Numbered from the stretch's first letter, positions 1 through 9,229 are shown. The stretch is DNA of 48,553 nucleotides from DATFAS01 sp035254305 (GCA_035254305.1 DATFAS010000192.1:1-48553), one strand, 5' to 3'. The notes: a model not told the origin generated them from the sequence alone. Numbers and translations: made by a program.

Positions 1-40
1 GTACAAATCAAGTAGTAAATTTTTCATTTCCCATTCTTAC

Positions 41-76
41 AAAGAAATGCCTCCGAAAAAATGGAGGCATTTCTTT
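41..76 (-). terminator. Hairpin terminator downstream of ymfI
   Basis: A long perfect inverted repeat: AAAGAAATGCCTCC pairs with GGAGGCATTTCTTT across an A-rich loop. A/T stretches lie on both sides, so it could stop transcription from either direction. It is the only strong terminator after the ymfI stop at 229, about 150 bases further on. What lies beyond position 1 is unknown. Confidence 0.65.
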
Positions 77-228
77 GTTTACTTACGTTCCGTCACCAAA
101 GATTCACTACAAAAACAGACGCATGGATCCCTCCCTTGTACAAGCAGAAGCATTTGCTTCTTCTGCACATATTTAATATTTCAAAGTTAGCTCTTGTTTA
201 TGCCTGAAGCAAATGAGTTTATCTGTCT
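77..228. other. Intergenic stretch with a second dyad
   Basis: No gene is visible between the terminator and the ymfI stop. It contains an inverted repeat at 144-166 (GCAGAAG / CTTCTGC). A nested CATTTGCTTC (151-160) can alternatively pair with GAAGCAAATG at about 213-222. I see no reading frame with a credible ribosome binding site here, and the role of the dyads is unknown. Confidence 0.4.
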
Positions 229-963
229 TTAGGTGTACCATCCTCCATTTGGGCTAATCACTTGGCCTGTAATATAATTAGCTTCCTCTTTTAATAAATA
301 ACTAACTAAAGAGGCGATTTCTTCTGGTTTACCAAGCCTCCCCATTGGAATTTCCTCGGCAATTAAGTCCAGATCCTCTTTTGAAAACTGTCTATTCATT
401 AAGTTTCCTTCAATTGCACCAGGTACCACAGCATTGACAGTTACACCACTTGGGGCTAATTCTTTTGCCAGTGCTTTCGTAAAAGAAAGGAGTGCACCCT
501 TTGTCATAGAATATAACACCTCACAAGAAGCACCTGTCATTCCCCAAATCGATGATATATTAATAATCCTACCAAATCTTTGGCGAATCATGGATGGGGC
601 ACACTTTTGGGCGAGAAGATAAGGAGCCCTAATATTGACACGATCTAATCGGTCAAGATCCTCTAAGCTTGTGTCAGTAAAGAGACCATATTGAGTCACG
701 CCAGCATTGTTAATTAATACTTCAGGAAAACGAACGAAGTGCTTTGTCATACGTTCAATCTCTTCCACACACTCTAAATTCCCCTGCAGTAAAATAACTG
801 AAGCTCCATACCCAACACATACTTCCCTTACTCTCTTAATCGCTTGCTCTCCAAGGTGGTAATGGAGATATAAATGATAGCCCTCCTTTGCCAATTGAAA
901 CGATATGGCTGATCCAATTCCACCGCTGGCACCCGTAACGAATGCCCACTTCTCTCTCTGCAT
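229..963 (-). CDS. ymfI: Short-chain dehydrogenase/reductase (YmfI-like)
   Basis: NAD(P)-dependent oxidoreductase of the classical SDR family, 244 residues. The Rossmann-fold cofactor motif TGASGGIG lies near residue 10, the structural NNAG motif near residue 85, and the catalytic Ser plus YSMTK (YxxxK) in the second half. It resembles 3-oxoacyl-ACP reductases (FabG-like), but its position next to ymfF and ymfH marks it as the YmfI orthologue, whose substrate is not established. The frame is open upstream to 1053, but those codons lie inside a dispersed repeat (988-1069). The ATG at 963 is preferred because AAAGG sits eight bases before it and the protein then begins directly with the cofactor domain. 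An ATG at 969 is possible. Confidence 0.88.
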   Translation of the reverse strand: MQREKWAFVTGASGGIGSAISFQLAKEGYHLYLHYHLGEQAIKRVREVCVGYGASVILLQGNLECVEEIERMTKHFVRFPEVLINNAGVTQYGLFTDTSLEDLDRLDRVNIRAPYLLAQKCAPSMIRQRFGRIINISSIWGMTGASCEVLYSMTKGALLSFTKALAKELAPSGVTVNAVVPGAIEGNLMNRQFSKEDLDLIAEEIPMGRLGKPEEIASLVSYLLKEEANYITGQVISPNGGWYT

Positions 964-987
964 TTTCATTTCCTTTCCAAGGTATAA

Positions 988-1069
988 CTTGACTGGCGCT
1001 AAGTCTTGAAGCAGACGGCAGCCGTGTTGCACCTGTGTGTAGATAGAATTCAAATAAATTTATAAATTC
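988..1069 (-). repeat. Dispersed structured element, copy A (upstream of ymfI)
   Basis: One of four related intergenic segments. On the minus strand, arm GGCTGCCGTC (1014-1023) can pair with AGCGCCAGTC (991-1000), followed by AAGTTATACC. It shares about 80 bases with copy B at 9230-9313, including the AT-rich tail with TTTATAAATTC at 1059-1069. It lies between the ymfH terminator and the ymfI start and is responsible for the spurious upstream extension of the ymfI frame. The function is unknown; a leader RNA, a weak terminator or a small mobile repeat are all possible. Confidence 0.7.
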
Positions 1070-1075
1070 AGATAT

Positions 1076-1106
1076 ACCAAAAAAGAGGAGGCAAATCATT
1101 GCCTCC
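1076..1106 (-). terminator. Rho-independent terminator of ymfF-ymfH
   Basis: On the minus strand GGAGGCAA pairs with TTGCCTCC across a four-base loop and is followed by TCTTTTTTGG. It lies about 22 bases after the ymfH stop and is the expected end of the ymfFH transcript. Confidence 0.85.
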
Positions 1107-1127
1107 ATCTTCTTAAATAAATATATT

Positions 1128-2408
1128 CTATAGTGGTCTGATAATGGAAACACTTAATTGTTCTTTCTGTATATGCTCCTTTAATCGTACATTCACATCT
1201 TCTATGGTAATCTTTTCAAGAGTAGGAACAATTTCAAAGAGATCCGTATCATTAAACTTATATTTTGTGAAAGAATTAGCGATAAATTCAATCGAATTAA
1301 GTGATCTTAGAAACGCACCAATCTTTTTCTTTTTAGCCAATTCAAAGGCATCTGTACGAATTCCTTTTTCCTTCGCTTGCTCCAAACCATCCACAACCCT
1401 TTGCACTAACTGCTCCGGATCAGGTGTATCTCCACCAATCACCGAAAATCCATACTGCACTTCACCACTGTAATCAGTTCCAAAGGTATCATTGATCAAC
1501 TGCTGTTCATAAAGGCTTTGATATAAATCCGAGCTAGGTCCTAGCAGAATATCTAATAAAAGTTGTGTTGTGAGTTCTTTCTGCAGAAGAGCATCTCCAC
1601 TTATATCTATTCTCTTTTCCTTATATCCAAACATGACCTTAGGCATGGCTACAGACATTTCTCTTACAGATTGAGCCTTAGCCACCCCAGTTGGTTCTTC
1701 CTCAAAGAAACGCTTGATTTCCGGCTGCTGCTCATAATTTTTGGCTGCTTGGTTTTCTCTTACTAGCTGAAAAATTTCTTCCGGGTTTACAGCACCTACA
1801 ACAAATAGAAGCATATTACTTGGATGATAAAAAGTTTCATAACAGGTGTAGAGCATATCTTTGGTTATTTTACTAATCGATTCTACCGTTCCTGCAATAT
1901 CAATTTTAACAGGATGATGCTGATACATATTTTCAATTAAACCAAAATACACCCGCCAATCGGCATTGTCGTCATACATCTTAATTTCTTGCCCTATAAT
2001 TCCTTTTTCCTTTTCCACATTTTCTTCAGTAAAATAAGGATCTTGGACAAAATTGATTAATGTTGTTAAGTTTTCCTTCACATGACCTGTACTGGTAAAA
2101 AGATAGGCCGTTCGATCAAAGCTTGTGAAGGCATTTGCTGACGCTCCATAATTGGCAAATTCATTAAAGACATCGCCACTTTCTTGCTCAAACATCTTAT
2201 GCTCAAGGAAATGGGCAATCCCGTCCGGAACTTTAACCTCTTCCTTGCCAGGTACCTGGAAATGATTATCGATAGAACCATACTTTGTAGTAAAGGTTGC
2301 ATAGGTTTTGCTAAATCCATGTTTAGGAAGGACATAAACATCTAGCCCATTTGGTAGCTTTTCATAATAAAGCGTTTCATTAATTTGTTCATGCCGTATC
2401 TGTTCCAC
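1128..2408 (-). CDS. ymfH: M16-family peptidase-like protein YmfH (intact zinc motif)
   Basis: A 426-residue member of the M16 (insulinase/processing peptidase) family. The inverted zinc-binding motif HFLEH (HxxEH) lies near residue 67, with the distal Glu expected in the EKGIIGQEIKMYDD segment, so it may be catalytically active. It starts with GTG, whose first base is the last base of the ymfF TAG stop, preceded by AGGAGG. The two genes are therefore translationally coupled, and M16 proteins often work as a catalytic/non-catalytic pair. The B. subtilis orthologue lies in the same position beside ymfF; its physiological substrate is unknown to me. A strong terminator follows. Confidence 0.88.
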   Translation of the reverse strand: MEQIRHEQINETLYYEKLPNGLDVYVLPKHGFSKTYATFTTKYGSIDNHFQVPGKEEVKVPDGIAHFLEHKMFEQESGDVFNEFANYGASANAFTSFDRTAYLFTSTGHVKENLTTLINFVQDPYFTEENVEKEKGIIGQEIKMYDDNADWRVYFGLIENMYQHHPVKIDIAGTVESISKITKDMLYTCYETFYHPSNMLLFVVGAVNPEEIFQLVRENQAAKNYEQQPEIKRFFEEEPTGVAKAQSVREMSVAMPKVMFGYKEKRIDISGDALLQKELTTQLLLDILLGPSSDLYQSLYEQQLINDTFGTDYSGEVQYGFSVIGGDTPDPEQLVQRVVDGLEQAKEKGIRTDAFELAKKKKIGAFLRSLNSIEFIANSFTKYKFNDTDLFEIVPTLEKITIEDVNVRLKEHIQKEQLSVSIIRPL

Positions 2409-3688
2409 TATTTCTCCTCCTCATCCCTTAAGAAATAAATGGTATCAATCTCCACTTTTTCTGCTATGCGAACCACATCTTCTTTGGTGACAGCTTCGAT
2501 TTGAGACAGAATTTCCTCTAGTGCTCTCTTCTTTCCTGTAATTTCACTATTATAAGCAAAATCGATCATGGTCCTTGCATTATCATTCGTTTCAAGAAGC
2601 TGATTTCTCAGGGATGCTTTCGTTTGGGAAAGCTCTATCTCAGAAATTTCACCATCTCTCATCAATTGCAGCTGTTTTTTCATAATCTCCACGGCTTGAT
2701 CGAACTTATCAGTCTCAATACCCGACATCATCATTAAAATTCCTTTATGACTCTCCAAACGTGAAACAGCGTAATAAGCAAGACTAGCTTTTTCTCGAAC
2801 ATTTACAAACAATTTGGAATGAGGAAAGCCACCTAGAATCCCGTTATAAACAAGGAGATTTTCGTAATCATTATCGATTAAGGTCATATGTGTCCTTAAA
2901 CCTATATTCAGCTTTCCTTGCCCTACCTTCATTTGATCAATTACCAGATTTTCTTTTATTTCTGTTTTCTGAACAGGATTGAAAGGAAGGTCTTTAACCT
3001 TATTTCTAGTGAAAGAGAAGAAACGAGAAATACCATCGGTTATTTCCTTCGGTTCAACATCTCCTACAACATAGATATCGATAGGGTTTTCATTTAGTAA
3101 CTGTTGATAATATGTATATAGGTGTACAGGGTCGATATGGGCCAGCTCTTCGGCACGTCCATAAGCGAGTAAACGATAAGGTTCATTCTTGCACATTTCC
3201 TCAGTCACACGTTGGCTCGCATAGCGAATTTTATCATCAATAAGACTAGAAATTTTGTTTTTAAGGATCTCCACTTCAGATTTCACATAGTTTGAAGAAA
3301 AACCATTGTCTTCAACTAAAGGCTTCGTCATGACTTCACCCAAAAATTCGATCCCTTTTTGTAAAAGCGGTGTTGGGTCCGACAAATATTTCTCATTAGC
3401 AATCTCGAGCTGAAGCTGGATAATTTGCTTTTCTCCCTTCTTGATGACATCCGCACCAAAAACAGATCCAAACAAGCTATCAAGGTACTGCCGCAGCTCC
3501 TGAGTTGTAGGGTATTTAGAGCACCCTCTCTTAAGAATAAAAGGAATAAGTGCTGTTGGTGTCACTGTCTCTTCCTTCAAATCTTGTTCTAACTGAATAA
3601 CCATTGTAGTTGTTTTAAATTTGTCTGTACGCATAATATGTACATTCAATTGATTCACTTTAAAATCCTCAAATTTTAATTCATTCAA
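2408..3688 (-). CDS. ymfF: M16-family protein YmfF (zinc motif absent)
   Basis: A 426-residue M16-like protein forming a pair with YmfH. In the region where an active subunit has HxxEH, this protein reads TALIPFILKRG, so the metal ligands are missing. I infer a non-catalytic partner, as in two-subunit M16 peptidases. It starts at TTG (3686-3688), preceded by GGAGAGGG seven bases upstream; an overlapping ATG is out of frame. A TATAAT box lies at 3729-3734 upstream but its -35 region is poor. The stop overlaps the ymfH start by one base. Confidence 0.87.
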   Translation of the reverse strand: MNELKFEDFKVNQLNVHIMRTDKFKTTTMVIQLEQDLKEETVTPTALIPFILKRGCSKYPTTQELRQYLDSLFGSVFGADVIKKGEKQIIQLQLEIANEKYLSDPTPLLQKGIEFLGEVMTKPLVEDNGFSSNYVKSEVEILKNKISSLIDDKIRYASQRVTEEMCKNEPYRLLAYGRAEELAHIDPVHLYTYYQQLLNENPIDIYVVGDVEPKEITDGISRFFSFTRNKVKDLPFNPVQKTEIKENLVIDQMKVGQGKLNIGLRTHMTLIDNDYENLLVYNGILGGFPHSKLFVNVREKASLAYYAVSRLESHKGILMMMSGIETDKFDQAVEIMKKQLQLMRDGEISEIELSQTKASLRNQLLETNDNARTMIDFAYNSEITGKKRALEEILSQIEAVTKEDVVRIAEKVEIDTIYFLRDEEEK

Positions 3689-3728
3689 ACTTTTCCCTCT
3701 CCTTTATCAAAAGAAGTCTATTATTTCC

Positions 3729-3757
3729 ATTATAGTCCACTTTCCTTCTTAGTTTAA
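3729..3757 (-). promoter_or_regulatory. Possible sigma-A promoter for ymfFH
   Basis: On the minus strand the -10 is TATAAT (3729-3734), and 17 bases upstream lies TTAAAC (3752-3757), only a fair match to TTGACA. It sits between the spoIIIE terminator and ymfF, where a promoter would be needed. Not more than a candidate. Confidence 0.4.
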
Positions 3758-3785
3758 CCTATTCATATAAAAAAGATAAAACAAA

Positions 3786-3809
3786 AACCTTACCCAAAAG
3801 AGCAAGGTT
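3786..3809 (-). terminator. Weak terminator overlapping the end of spoIIIE
   Basis: On the minus strand AACCTT and AAGGTT form a 6-bp stem around a 12-base loop, followed by TTTGTTTT. The stem overlaps the spoIIIE stop codon (3808-3810). It is short for an intrinsic terminator, but the position and U-tract fit. Confidence 0.45.
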
Positions 3810-6165
3810 AGGAGATATTCATTTCAGATTTTTTAATTAACACCTCACGAGGCTTGCTCCCTTCGAATGGGCCTACCACATGATTGGCTTCCATCATATC
3901 AATAAGTCTTGCAGCACGTGCATATCCTACCCGAAATCTTCGCTGTAGAAGAGAGGCTGAAGCAGTTTGAGCCTCAATGACTAAGTTCACTGCCTCTCCA
4001 TATAGATCATCCTCTGGAGCTGACTGAACCTTCGTTTCTACCTCAGTAGGAATCATCTCCTCATGGTACTTCGCTTCCTGCTGTTCTTTCACAGCTTGTA
4101 CAACCGTTTCCACCTCTAGATCAGAAAGGAAAGCTCCTTGAACTCGAATTGGTTTTGATGCTCCCATAGGTAGATAGAGCATATCCCCCCGGCCCAATAG
4201 CTTCTCCGCGCCTCCCATATCTAGAATCGTACGAGAATCTGCCATAGAAGAAACACCAAAAGCAATACGGGATGGGATATTCGCTTTAATCACCCCGGTA
4301 ATAACATCAACTGAAGGTCTTTGTGTAGCTATGATAAGATGAATTCCAGCCGCCCGGGCCATCTGAGCCAAACGGCAAATGGCATCTTCCACATCCCCTG
4401 AAGCTACCATCATTAAATCTGCTAATTCATCTACAATAACCACAATATAGGGAAGAGGGTGTCCCACACCACTGAGGGCTATGGACTGATTATAAACATC
4501 AATATTTCTTGTTCCACTTTTGGCAAAAAGCTCATATCTTTTTTCCATTTCTACAACGACTTTTTTGAGGGCCATGGAGGCTCTTCGTGGATCCGTAACA
4601 ACTGGGGCTAGAAGATGTGGAATTCCATTATATATATTTAATTCAACCATTTTCGGGTCAATCATCATTAATTTCACTTCATGGGGCTTCGCCTTAAATA
4701 GAAGGCTCGTTATAATTCCATTAATACACACACTCTTTCCACTTCCTGTAGCACCAGCTACAAGAAGGTGTGGCATCTTTGCAAGGTTTGCTATGATAGG
4801 CTCACCAGAAATATCACGGCCGAGTCCAACATTAAGTTTTCCCTCAACCTCATGCGATGAAGGACTTTCTAAAACTTCTCTAAGTGTAACTACTGCCACC
4901 TCAGAATTTGGTACTTCTATTCCTATGGCAGATTTTCCAGGAATGGGGGCTTCAATTCTGATATCCTTAGCAGCAAGAGCAAGAGCAATATCATCAGCGA
5001 GGCTTACAATTTTACTAACCTTTACCCCAACAGCTGGTTGTACTTCATATCTCGTAACAGCTGGTCCTCGGTGGATTTGCATCACTCTTGCATTCACACC
5101 GAAAGATTCTAAGGTTTGCTCAAGCTTGCGAGCATTCGATTGCATATCACGATACTCTTTACCTTGCTGTTTGGCCTGTCTTGGCTTACCAAGCAAAGAC
5201 AGATTCGGCAGTTCATAATGCAGGGAGGGTTCCTCTTGTATTACCCCTGTAGTAGTATTCATGAAATCAACATCTTTTAAGTTCGCTTGGTTTTCTACGT
5301 TCAGGGGAGAAGGTGCTTGAACAACCTGAACCTTTTCTTGAGGTTCAATAACGTCCTCAGACTGATATGCAACCTCAGCAAAGTCACGAATAATAGGCTC
5401 AATGGGCTCAGAACCCAAATCATGTAGATAGTGGTCTTTGCCTTTCATTTCAATCTGATGATTCGCTAACTCTGTTTCACCGGGCTTCTCTTTTTTCTCA
5501 ACCATTAATTGAATAGCTTCTGTTCCCTTTTCCTTTAACCCAGTCCAAGAATTCCTAAATACATCATTTAATTTCGTAAAGATGGTAACATACGATATTT
5601 GGAATAATAGCATGAGTCCAATTAAAAAGAGAAATATGGAGACGATTAAGGTTCCTGTTCTTGCAAATAGGTAATAGCTAATCGCAAGTCCCACTGCTCC
5701 AATCATTCCTCCACCAATATCTGTAGTAGAAGGTTGTCCCTTATCTAGTTGCCCTTTTTCAGTCAGGATAGAATCCCAGGAAACCGCAATGACATTCTGC
5801 CCTGAGAATTTACCCTGTGCTGTTAATTGATCAAATAGGAAAAGATGGTCTAGCAAGAGAATTGCATACAGCATAATGAACAGCCCAACCCAACGTGGGG
5901 TATATAAAACAGGCCACTCTCTTTTCACCATAATGACAATGGAACAATATACCCCAATAATTGGAATTAAGAAATCCCATGTACCTGAAAAAAAACGGAT
6001 CATCCAAGAAAATGTCTGACCAAACCATCCATATTGTGAAAGCGTCAGAAGACAGATCGCCATGAGAATAAGTCCATATAATTCAAAAACTAGCGTGCTC
6101 TTTAACGATTGCTTAGGGGAAGTCGGCTTCTTTATTTTTTTGCCTTTCCTTGCTGCCATTTGCAT
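3808..6165 (-). CDS. spoIIIE: DNA translocase SpoIIIE/FtsK
   Basis: A 785-residue membrane-anchored DNA pump that moves the chromosome through a closing septum, above all into the forespore. Several membrane segments occupy roughly residues 25-200, followed by a linker of about 130 residues. The motor has Walker A GATGSGKS at 471-478 and Walker B ending VIVDELADLMM, with TQRPSVDVITGVIK downstream. A C-terminal winged-helix (gamma) domain that reads SRS/KOPS-type sequences covers about the last 70 residues. Length matches SpoIIIE of Bacillus. The ATG at 6165 has GAGGAG five bases upstream; a second ATG at 6159 is possible. It is flanked by sporulation-related tepA/ylzJ and by ymfF as in B. subtilis. 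Confidence 0.96.
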   Translation of the reverse strand: MQMAARKGKKIKKPTSPKQSLKSTLVFELYGLILMAICLLTLSQYGWFGQTFSWMIRFFSGTWDFLIPIIGVYCSIVIMVKREWPVLYTPRWVGLFIMLYAILLLDHLFLFDQLTAQGKFSGQNVIAVSWDSILTEKGQLDKGQPSTTDIGGGMIGAVGLAISYYLFARTGTLIVSIFLFLIGLMLLFQISYVTIFTKLNDVFRNSWTGLKEKGTEAIQLMVEKKEKPGETELANHQIEMKGKDHYLHDLGSEPIEPIIRDFAEVAYQSEDVIEPQEKVQVVQAPSPLNVENQANLKDVDFMNTTTGVIQEEPSLHYELPNLSLLGKPRQAKQQGKEYRDMQSNARKLEQTLESFGVNARVMQIHRGPAVTRYEVQPAVGVKVSKIVSLADDIALALAAKDIRIEAPIPGKSAIGIEVPNSEVAVVTLREVLESPSSHEVEGKLNVGLGRDISGEPIIANLAKMPHLLVAGATGSGKSVCINGIITSLLFKAKPHEVKLMMIDPKMVELNIYNGIPHLLAPVVTDPRRASMALKKVVVEMEKRYELFAKSGTRNIDVYNQSIALSGVGHPLPYIVVIVDELADLMMVASGDVEDAICRLAQMARAAGIHLIIATQRPSVDVITGVIKANIPSRIAFGVSSMADSRTILDMGGAEKLLGRGDMLYLPMGASKPIRVQGAFLSDLEVETVVQAVKEQQEAKYHEEMIPTEVETKVQSAPEDDLYGEAVNLVIEAQTASASLLQRRFRVGYARAARLIDMMEANHVVGPFEGSKPREVLIKKSEMNIS

Positions 6166-6193
6166 CCACTCTCCTCTCTAACAATACACGCAA

Positions 6194-6214
6194 GGGCAGC
6201 CAAAAGGCTGCCCC
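6194..6214 (-). terminator. Hairpin between ylzJ and spoIIIE
   Basis: GGGCAGCC and GGCTGCCC form a perfect 8-bp GC-rich stem with loop TTTT on the minus strand. No good U-tract follows, so it may be a weak terminator or an mRNA-stabilising end after tepA-ylzJ. Confidence 0.5.
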
Positions 6215-6279
6215 AATAATGCCTACTACTTTCTTAAATTATAGCATAAAAGAAAATTGGATAATAGTTCCTCTTAGCC

Positions 6280-6513
6280 TTACCTACTTGTAACTGGGCG
6301 AAAATAGATCGTTTGACCTGGCATAAGACGAGGGTTTAAAAAATCCTGTGGATTGGTACTTAGTAATCTGACAATTTTGGCTTCCCCAATTCCAGTGGAC
6401 CTTTCTACTACCATCCTAACTCCATCTACTTCCGTTTCCTCGTGTTGTAGCTGATTATTGGTTTCTTGTTGTTGCATAATAAGCTCCATCGGCAATACTG
6501 AATAAATAATCAT
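6280..6513 (-). CDS. ylzJ: YlzJ-like small protein
   Basis: A 77-residue protein of the YlzJ-like family, which in Bacillales sits directly after tepA. Typical features are the opening MIIYSVLPMELIM, the central VERSTGIGEAKIVRLLSTNP, and the closing LNPRLMPGQTIYFRP. No signal peptide or membrane segment is visible. The function is unknown. Start ATG with AGGAGG nine bases before it; 25 bases separate it from the tepA stop, so the two are probably co-transcribed. Confidence 0.85.
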   Translation of the reverse strand: MIIYSVLPMELIMQQQETNNQLQHEETEVDGVRMVVERSTGIGEAKIVRLLSTNPQDFLNPRLMPGQTIYFRPVTSR

Positions 6514-6538
6514 AGCTTATTCCTCCTGATTAGCCGTT

Positions 6539-7351
6539 TTATTGAAGCACAGATTGATTTTGCTTTTGTTCTTGGATAAGCTCAGTTAATTTTTTCATAG
6601 CTTCTCCAATCCCTCCAACCCCATCGATTAAGCCATACTCTACAGCCTTTGTTCCTACTACATTCGTACCAACATCCCGGGTGAGCTCACCCACCTTCAA
6701 CATTAGCTCTCGGAATTTGTTCTCATTAATATTAGAATGCTTAACAACGAAATTCACTACTCTATCTTGCATTTTCTCTAAGTATTCGAATGATTCTACT
6801 ACATTTATGACTAAACCAGTTAATCGTACAGGATGAACAGTCATCGTTGCAGTTGGAGCAATGAAAGAGTAATCAGAAGATACAGCAATCGGCACCCCTA
6901 TGCTATGCCCTCCTCCTAGCACAAGACTTACAGTTGGCTTTGACATAGAAGCAATCATTTCTGCAATGGCTAAGCCTGCTTCTACATCCCCTCCAACGGT
7001 ATTAAGAACAAGAAGCAAGCCTTCAATTTTGGGGTTTTGTTCAATAGCCACAATTTGTGGAATAAGATGCTCATATTTTGTTGTTTTGTTTTGGGGAGGA
7101 AGCTGCATGTGTCCTTCTATCTGGCCGATGATTGTCATACAATGAATATTACTATCAGGGCTACTAGCAACAGCAGTTTGCCCTAGCTGTTGAATCGTAT
7201 CCACAATATTCTTCTTTTTTGATTCTTCTGGAGTTACATCAGGTTCAGGCTCTTCATTTGTTTCAACATCTGAATTTACTTGTCTTACTTTCATACCAAG
7301 TTGATCAGTAGTAGCTACTCTTTTACCAAATTGACTTAAATCAAACGGCAT
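6539..7351 (-). CDS. tepA: ClpP-like serine protease TepA
   Basis: A 270-residue ClpP-fold protein. After a charged, probably flexible N-terminus of about 65 residues come the ClpP-like core features: GLLLVLNTVGGDVEAG, the nucleophile Ser150 in GGGHSIG, and a His near 173 in TVHPVRLTG where ClpP has its catalytic histidine. In B. subtilis TepA (YmfB) has been linked to protein translocation and to breakdown of spore proteins during outgrowth (known literature, not seen here). It starts at ATG with GGAGG upstream and is followed by ylzJ. Confidence 0.92.
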   Translation of the reverse strand: MPFDLSQFGKRVATTDQLGMKVRQVNSDVETNEEPEPDVTPEESKKKNIVDTIQQLGQTAVASSPDSNIHCMTIIGQIEGHMQLPPQNKTTKYEHLIPQIVAIEQNPKIEGLLLVLNTVGGDVEAGLAIAEMIASMSKPTVSLVLGGGHSIGVPIAVSSDYSFIAPTATMTVHPVRLTGLVINVVESFEYLEKMQDRVVNFVVKHSNINENKFRELMLKVGELTRDVGTNVVGTKAVEYGLIDGVGGIGEAMKKLTELIQEQKQNQSVLQ

Positions 7352-7462
7352 GATGGTTTACCTCCGTTTACTTGGATTCTCCCATTAGTATGGACGCAAT
7401 TAGAAAGAACATGTGTATATTGGTAAAAGAATAGGGAGGAAAAAATTGTATGAAAGCGTAAA

Positions 7463-7496
7463 GAAACCGTTCTCCACCAATAGGAAGAACGGTTTC
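7463..7496 (-). terminator. Rho-independent terminator of rnjB
   Basis: On the minus strand GAAACCGTTCT and AGAACGGTTTC form a perfect 11-bp stem, followed by TTTACGCTTTC. It begins about 12 bases after the rnjB stop. Confidence 0.75.
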
Positions 7497-7507
7497 ATTA
7501 TTTTGAT

Positions 7508-9172
7508 CTAGGCCTCCATGATTATTGGTAAGATCATTGGCCTTCTCTTTGTTTTCTCATATAGGAACTTCCCTAATCCATCTCTAACATTCACCTTAAG
7601 TGAAGACCATTCATTGACCTTCTCTTCCGTGCAGCGATTTAAGATCGTGGTTACTAGTTTGCTTGCTTCGTCAAGCAATTCTTCAGATTCTCTTACATAC
7701 ACAAATCCACGTGAAATAATATCCGGACCGGAGAGTATGGCATTCGATTGTTTGCTTAAAGTGACAACTACAACAAGGATCCCATCTTGCGACAGAAGCT
7801 TACGATCTCTAAGAACAATATTTCCAACATCGCCCACCCCGAGGCCATCAATAAGAATCTGACCCGAATGAACCTTAGAACCAAGTCTCGCTTCTCCATT
7901 CATAAATTCAACAGTATCCCCGTTATCTAATAAAAAGATATGATCAGGGTCTATCCCAACCTGCTCGGCCAACTCGGCATGAGCATGCATCATTCTATAC
8001 TCACCATGAATGGGAATGAAATACTTAGGCCTCATTAAATTAATCATTAGTTTCAATTCTTCTTGACTCCCATGTCCTGAAACATGGATACTCGAACCAT
8101 AAATCACATCGGCTCCTACTCGATAAAGCTGATCCACAATCCGACCAACCTGTCGTTCATTTCCAGGAATAGGTGTAGCGGCAATGAGCACCGTATCCCC
8201 TGGATAAATATCCACCTTACGATGTGTAGATCGAGCCATACGTGTCAGAGCTGACATTGGTTCACCCTGACTACCTGTTGTTAAGATGACCACCTGATCT
8301 GCAGGAAGCTTGTTCAAGGCCTCCGTATCTAGAAGCATCCCTTCAGGGATATGAAGGTAACCAAGATCAACAGCAATCTTCACGATATTTTGCATACTTC
8401 TGCCGACAATTGTTATCTTCCGACCAGAATGCTTAGCAGCATCTATAACCTGTTGAATGCGGTGAACGTTAGAGGCAAAAGTCGCAACAACAATGCGGCC
8501 ATTCGCCCTATAGAATACTTCATCAATTGTTTCACCTACCTGTCGTTCCGAACCGGTAAACCCAGGTTTGTCCGCATTGGTGCTATCAGAAAGTAGGACC
8601 AGAACACCTTCTTCACCAATCTGAGTCATTCTTGCTAGATCTGCCATCTGATTATTGACGGGTGTTTGATCAAACTTAAAGTCTCCGGTATGCACGACTT
8701 TCCCTTCTGGTGTATCAATACAGATTCCAACAGAATCAGGTATGCTATGATTTGTCTTAAAAAAGGAGGCTGTTAAAGCTCCGAACGGAATGATTGATCG
8801 GTTATCAATCAATTGAATTTTGCTATTAGCAAGGATTCCTGCTTCCTTAAGCTTCGCCTCCACAATACCAAGAGTCAGCTTTGTACCAAATACAGGAACA
8901 TTCAAGTGCTTGAGTACATAAACGAGTGCCCCGATATGGTCCTCATGTCCATGCGTTAGTAAAATTCCACGGACTTTATCCTTATTCTCTAGTAAGTAAG
9001 TGATATCAGGGATTACCATATCAATCCCTAACATCCCCTCCTCAGGAAATTTCAATCCCGCATCAATGACGACAATATCATTGTCATATTGAACGACATA
9101 CATATTCTTGCCTATCTCGCACACGCCGCCCAGTGCAAAAACAGACAACGCTTTGTTGCCTTGTTTGAACAA
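7508..9172 (-). CDS. rnjB: Ribonuclease J (RNase J2/RnjB position)
   Basis: A 554-residue metallo-beta-lactamase/beta-CASP ribonuclease with 5'-exo and endonuclease activity in mRNA and rRNA turnover. The metal-binding motif HGHEDH is at 74-79, further metal ligands in the HTGDFKFDQTP region, and the beta-CASP histidine region around GSSIHVSGHGSQEELK. The intact HGHEDH means it is not recognisably degenerate. Position between dapA and tepA is that of B. subtilis rnjB (ymfA). The start is TTG at 9170-9172, with AGGAGG eight bases upstream and no in-frame ATG nearby. A dispersed structured repeat lies about 60 bases upstream. Confidence 0.93.
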   Translation of the reverse strand: MFKQGNKALSVFALGGVCEIGKNMYVVQYDNDIVVIDAGLKFPEEGMLGIDMVIPDITYLLENKDKVRGILLTHGHEDHIGALVYVLKHLNVPVFGTKLTLGIVEAKLKEAGILANSKIQLIDNRSIIPFGALTASFFKTNHSIPDSVGICIDTPEGKVVHTGDFKFDQTPVNNQMADLARMTQIGEEGVLVLLSDSTNADKPGFTGSERQVGETIDEVFYRANGRIVVATFASNVHRIQQVIDAAKHSGRKITIVGRSMQNIVKIAVDLGYLHIPEGMLLDTEALNKLPADQVVILTTGSQGEPMSALTRMARSTHRKVDIYPGDTVLIAATPIPGNERQVGRIVDQLYRVGADVIYGSSIHVSGHGSQEELKLMINLMRPKYFIPIHGEYRMMHAHAELAEQVGIDPDHIFLLDNGDTVEFMNGEARLGSKVHSGQILIDGLGVGDVGNIVLRDRKLLSQDGILVVVVTLSKQSNAILSGPDIISRGFVYVRESEELLDEASKLVTTILNRCTEEKVNEWSSLKVNVRDGLGKFLYEKTKRRPMILPIIMEA

Positions 9173-9229
9173 ATGTATACCTCCTACAATAAATTCCCTT
9201 ATTCAGCTGTACAATTGCTACAAAGAAAA

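Noticed and set aside
1128..3688. YmfF and YmfH as a split or frameshifted single M16 protease
   Set aside because: Each is full length (426 residues) with its own start and ribosome binding site and a distinct motif state, matching the normal two-gene arrangement.
4520..5218. Plus-strand open frame of 232 codons inside spoIIIE
   Set aside because: Fully antisense to the conserved SpoIIIE motor domain and without translation signals; a shadow frame.
7445..7452. CATACAAT on the minus strand before tepA, an exact SigE -10 octamer
   Set aside because: The position where a -35 element should be falls in the rnjB terminator stem and has no SigE-like sequence, so I do not call it a promoter.
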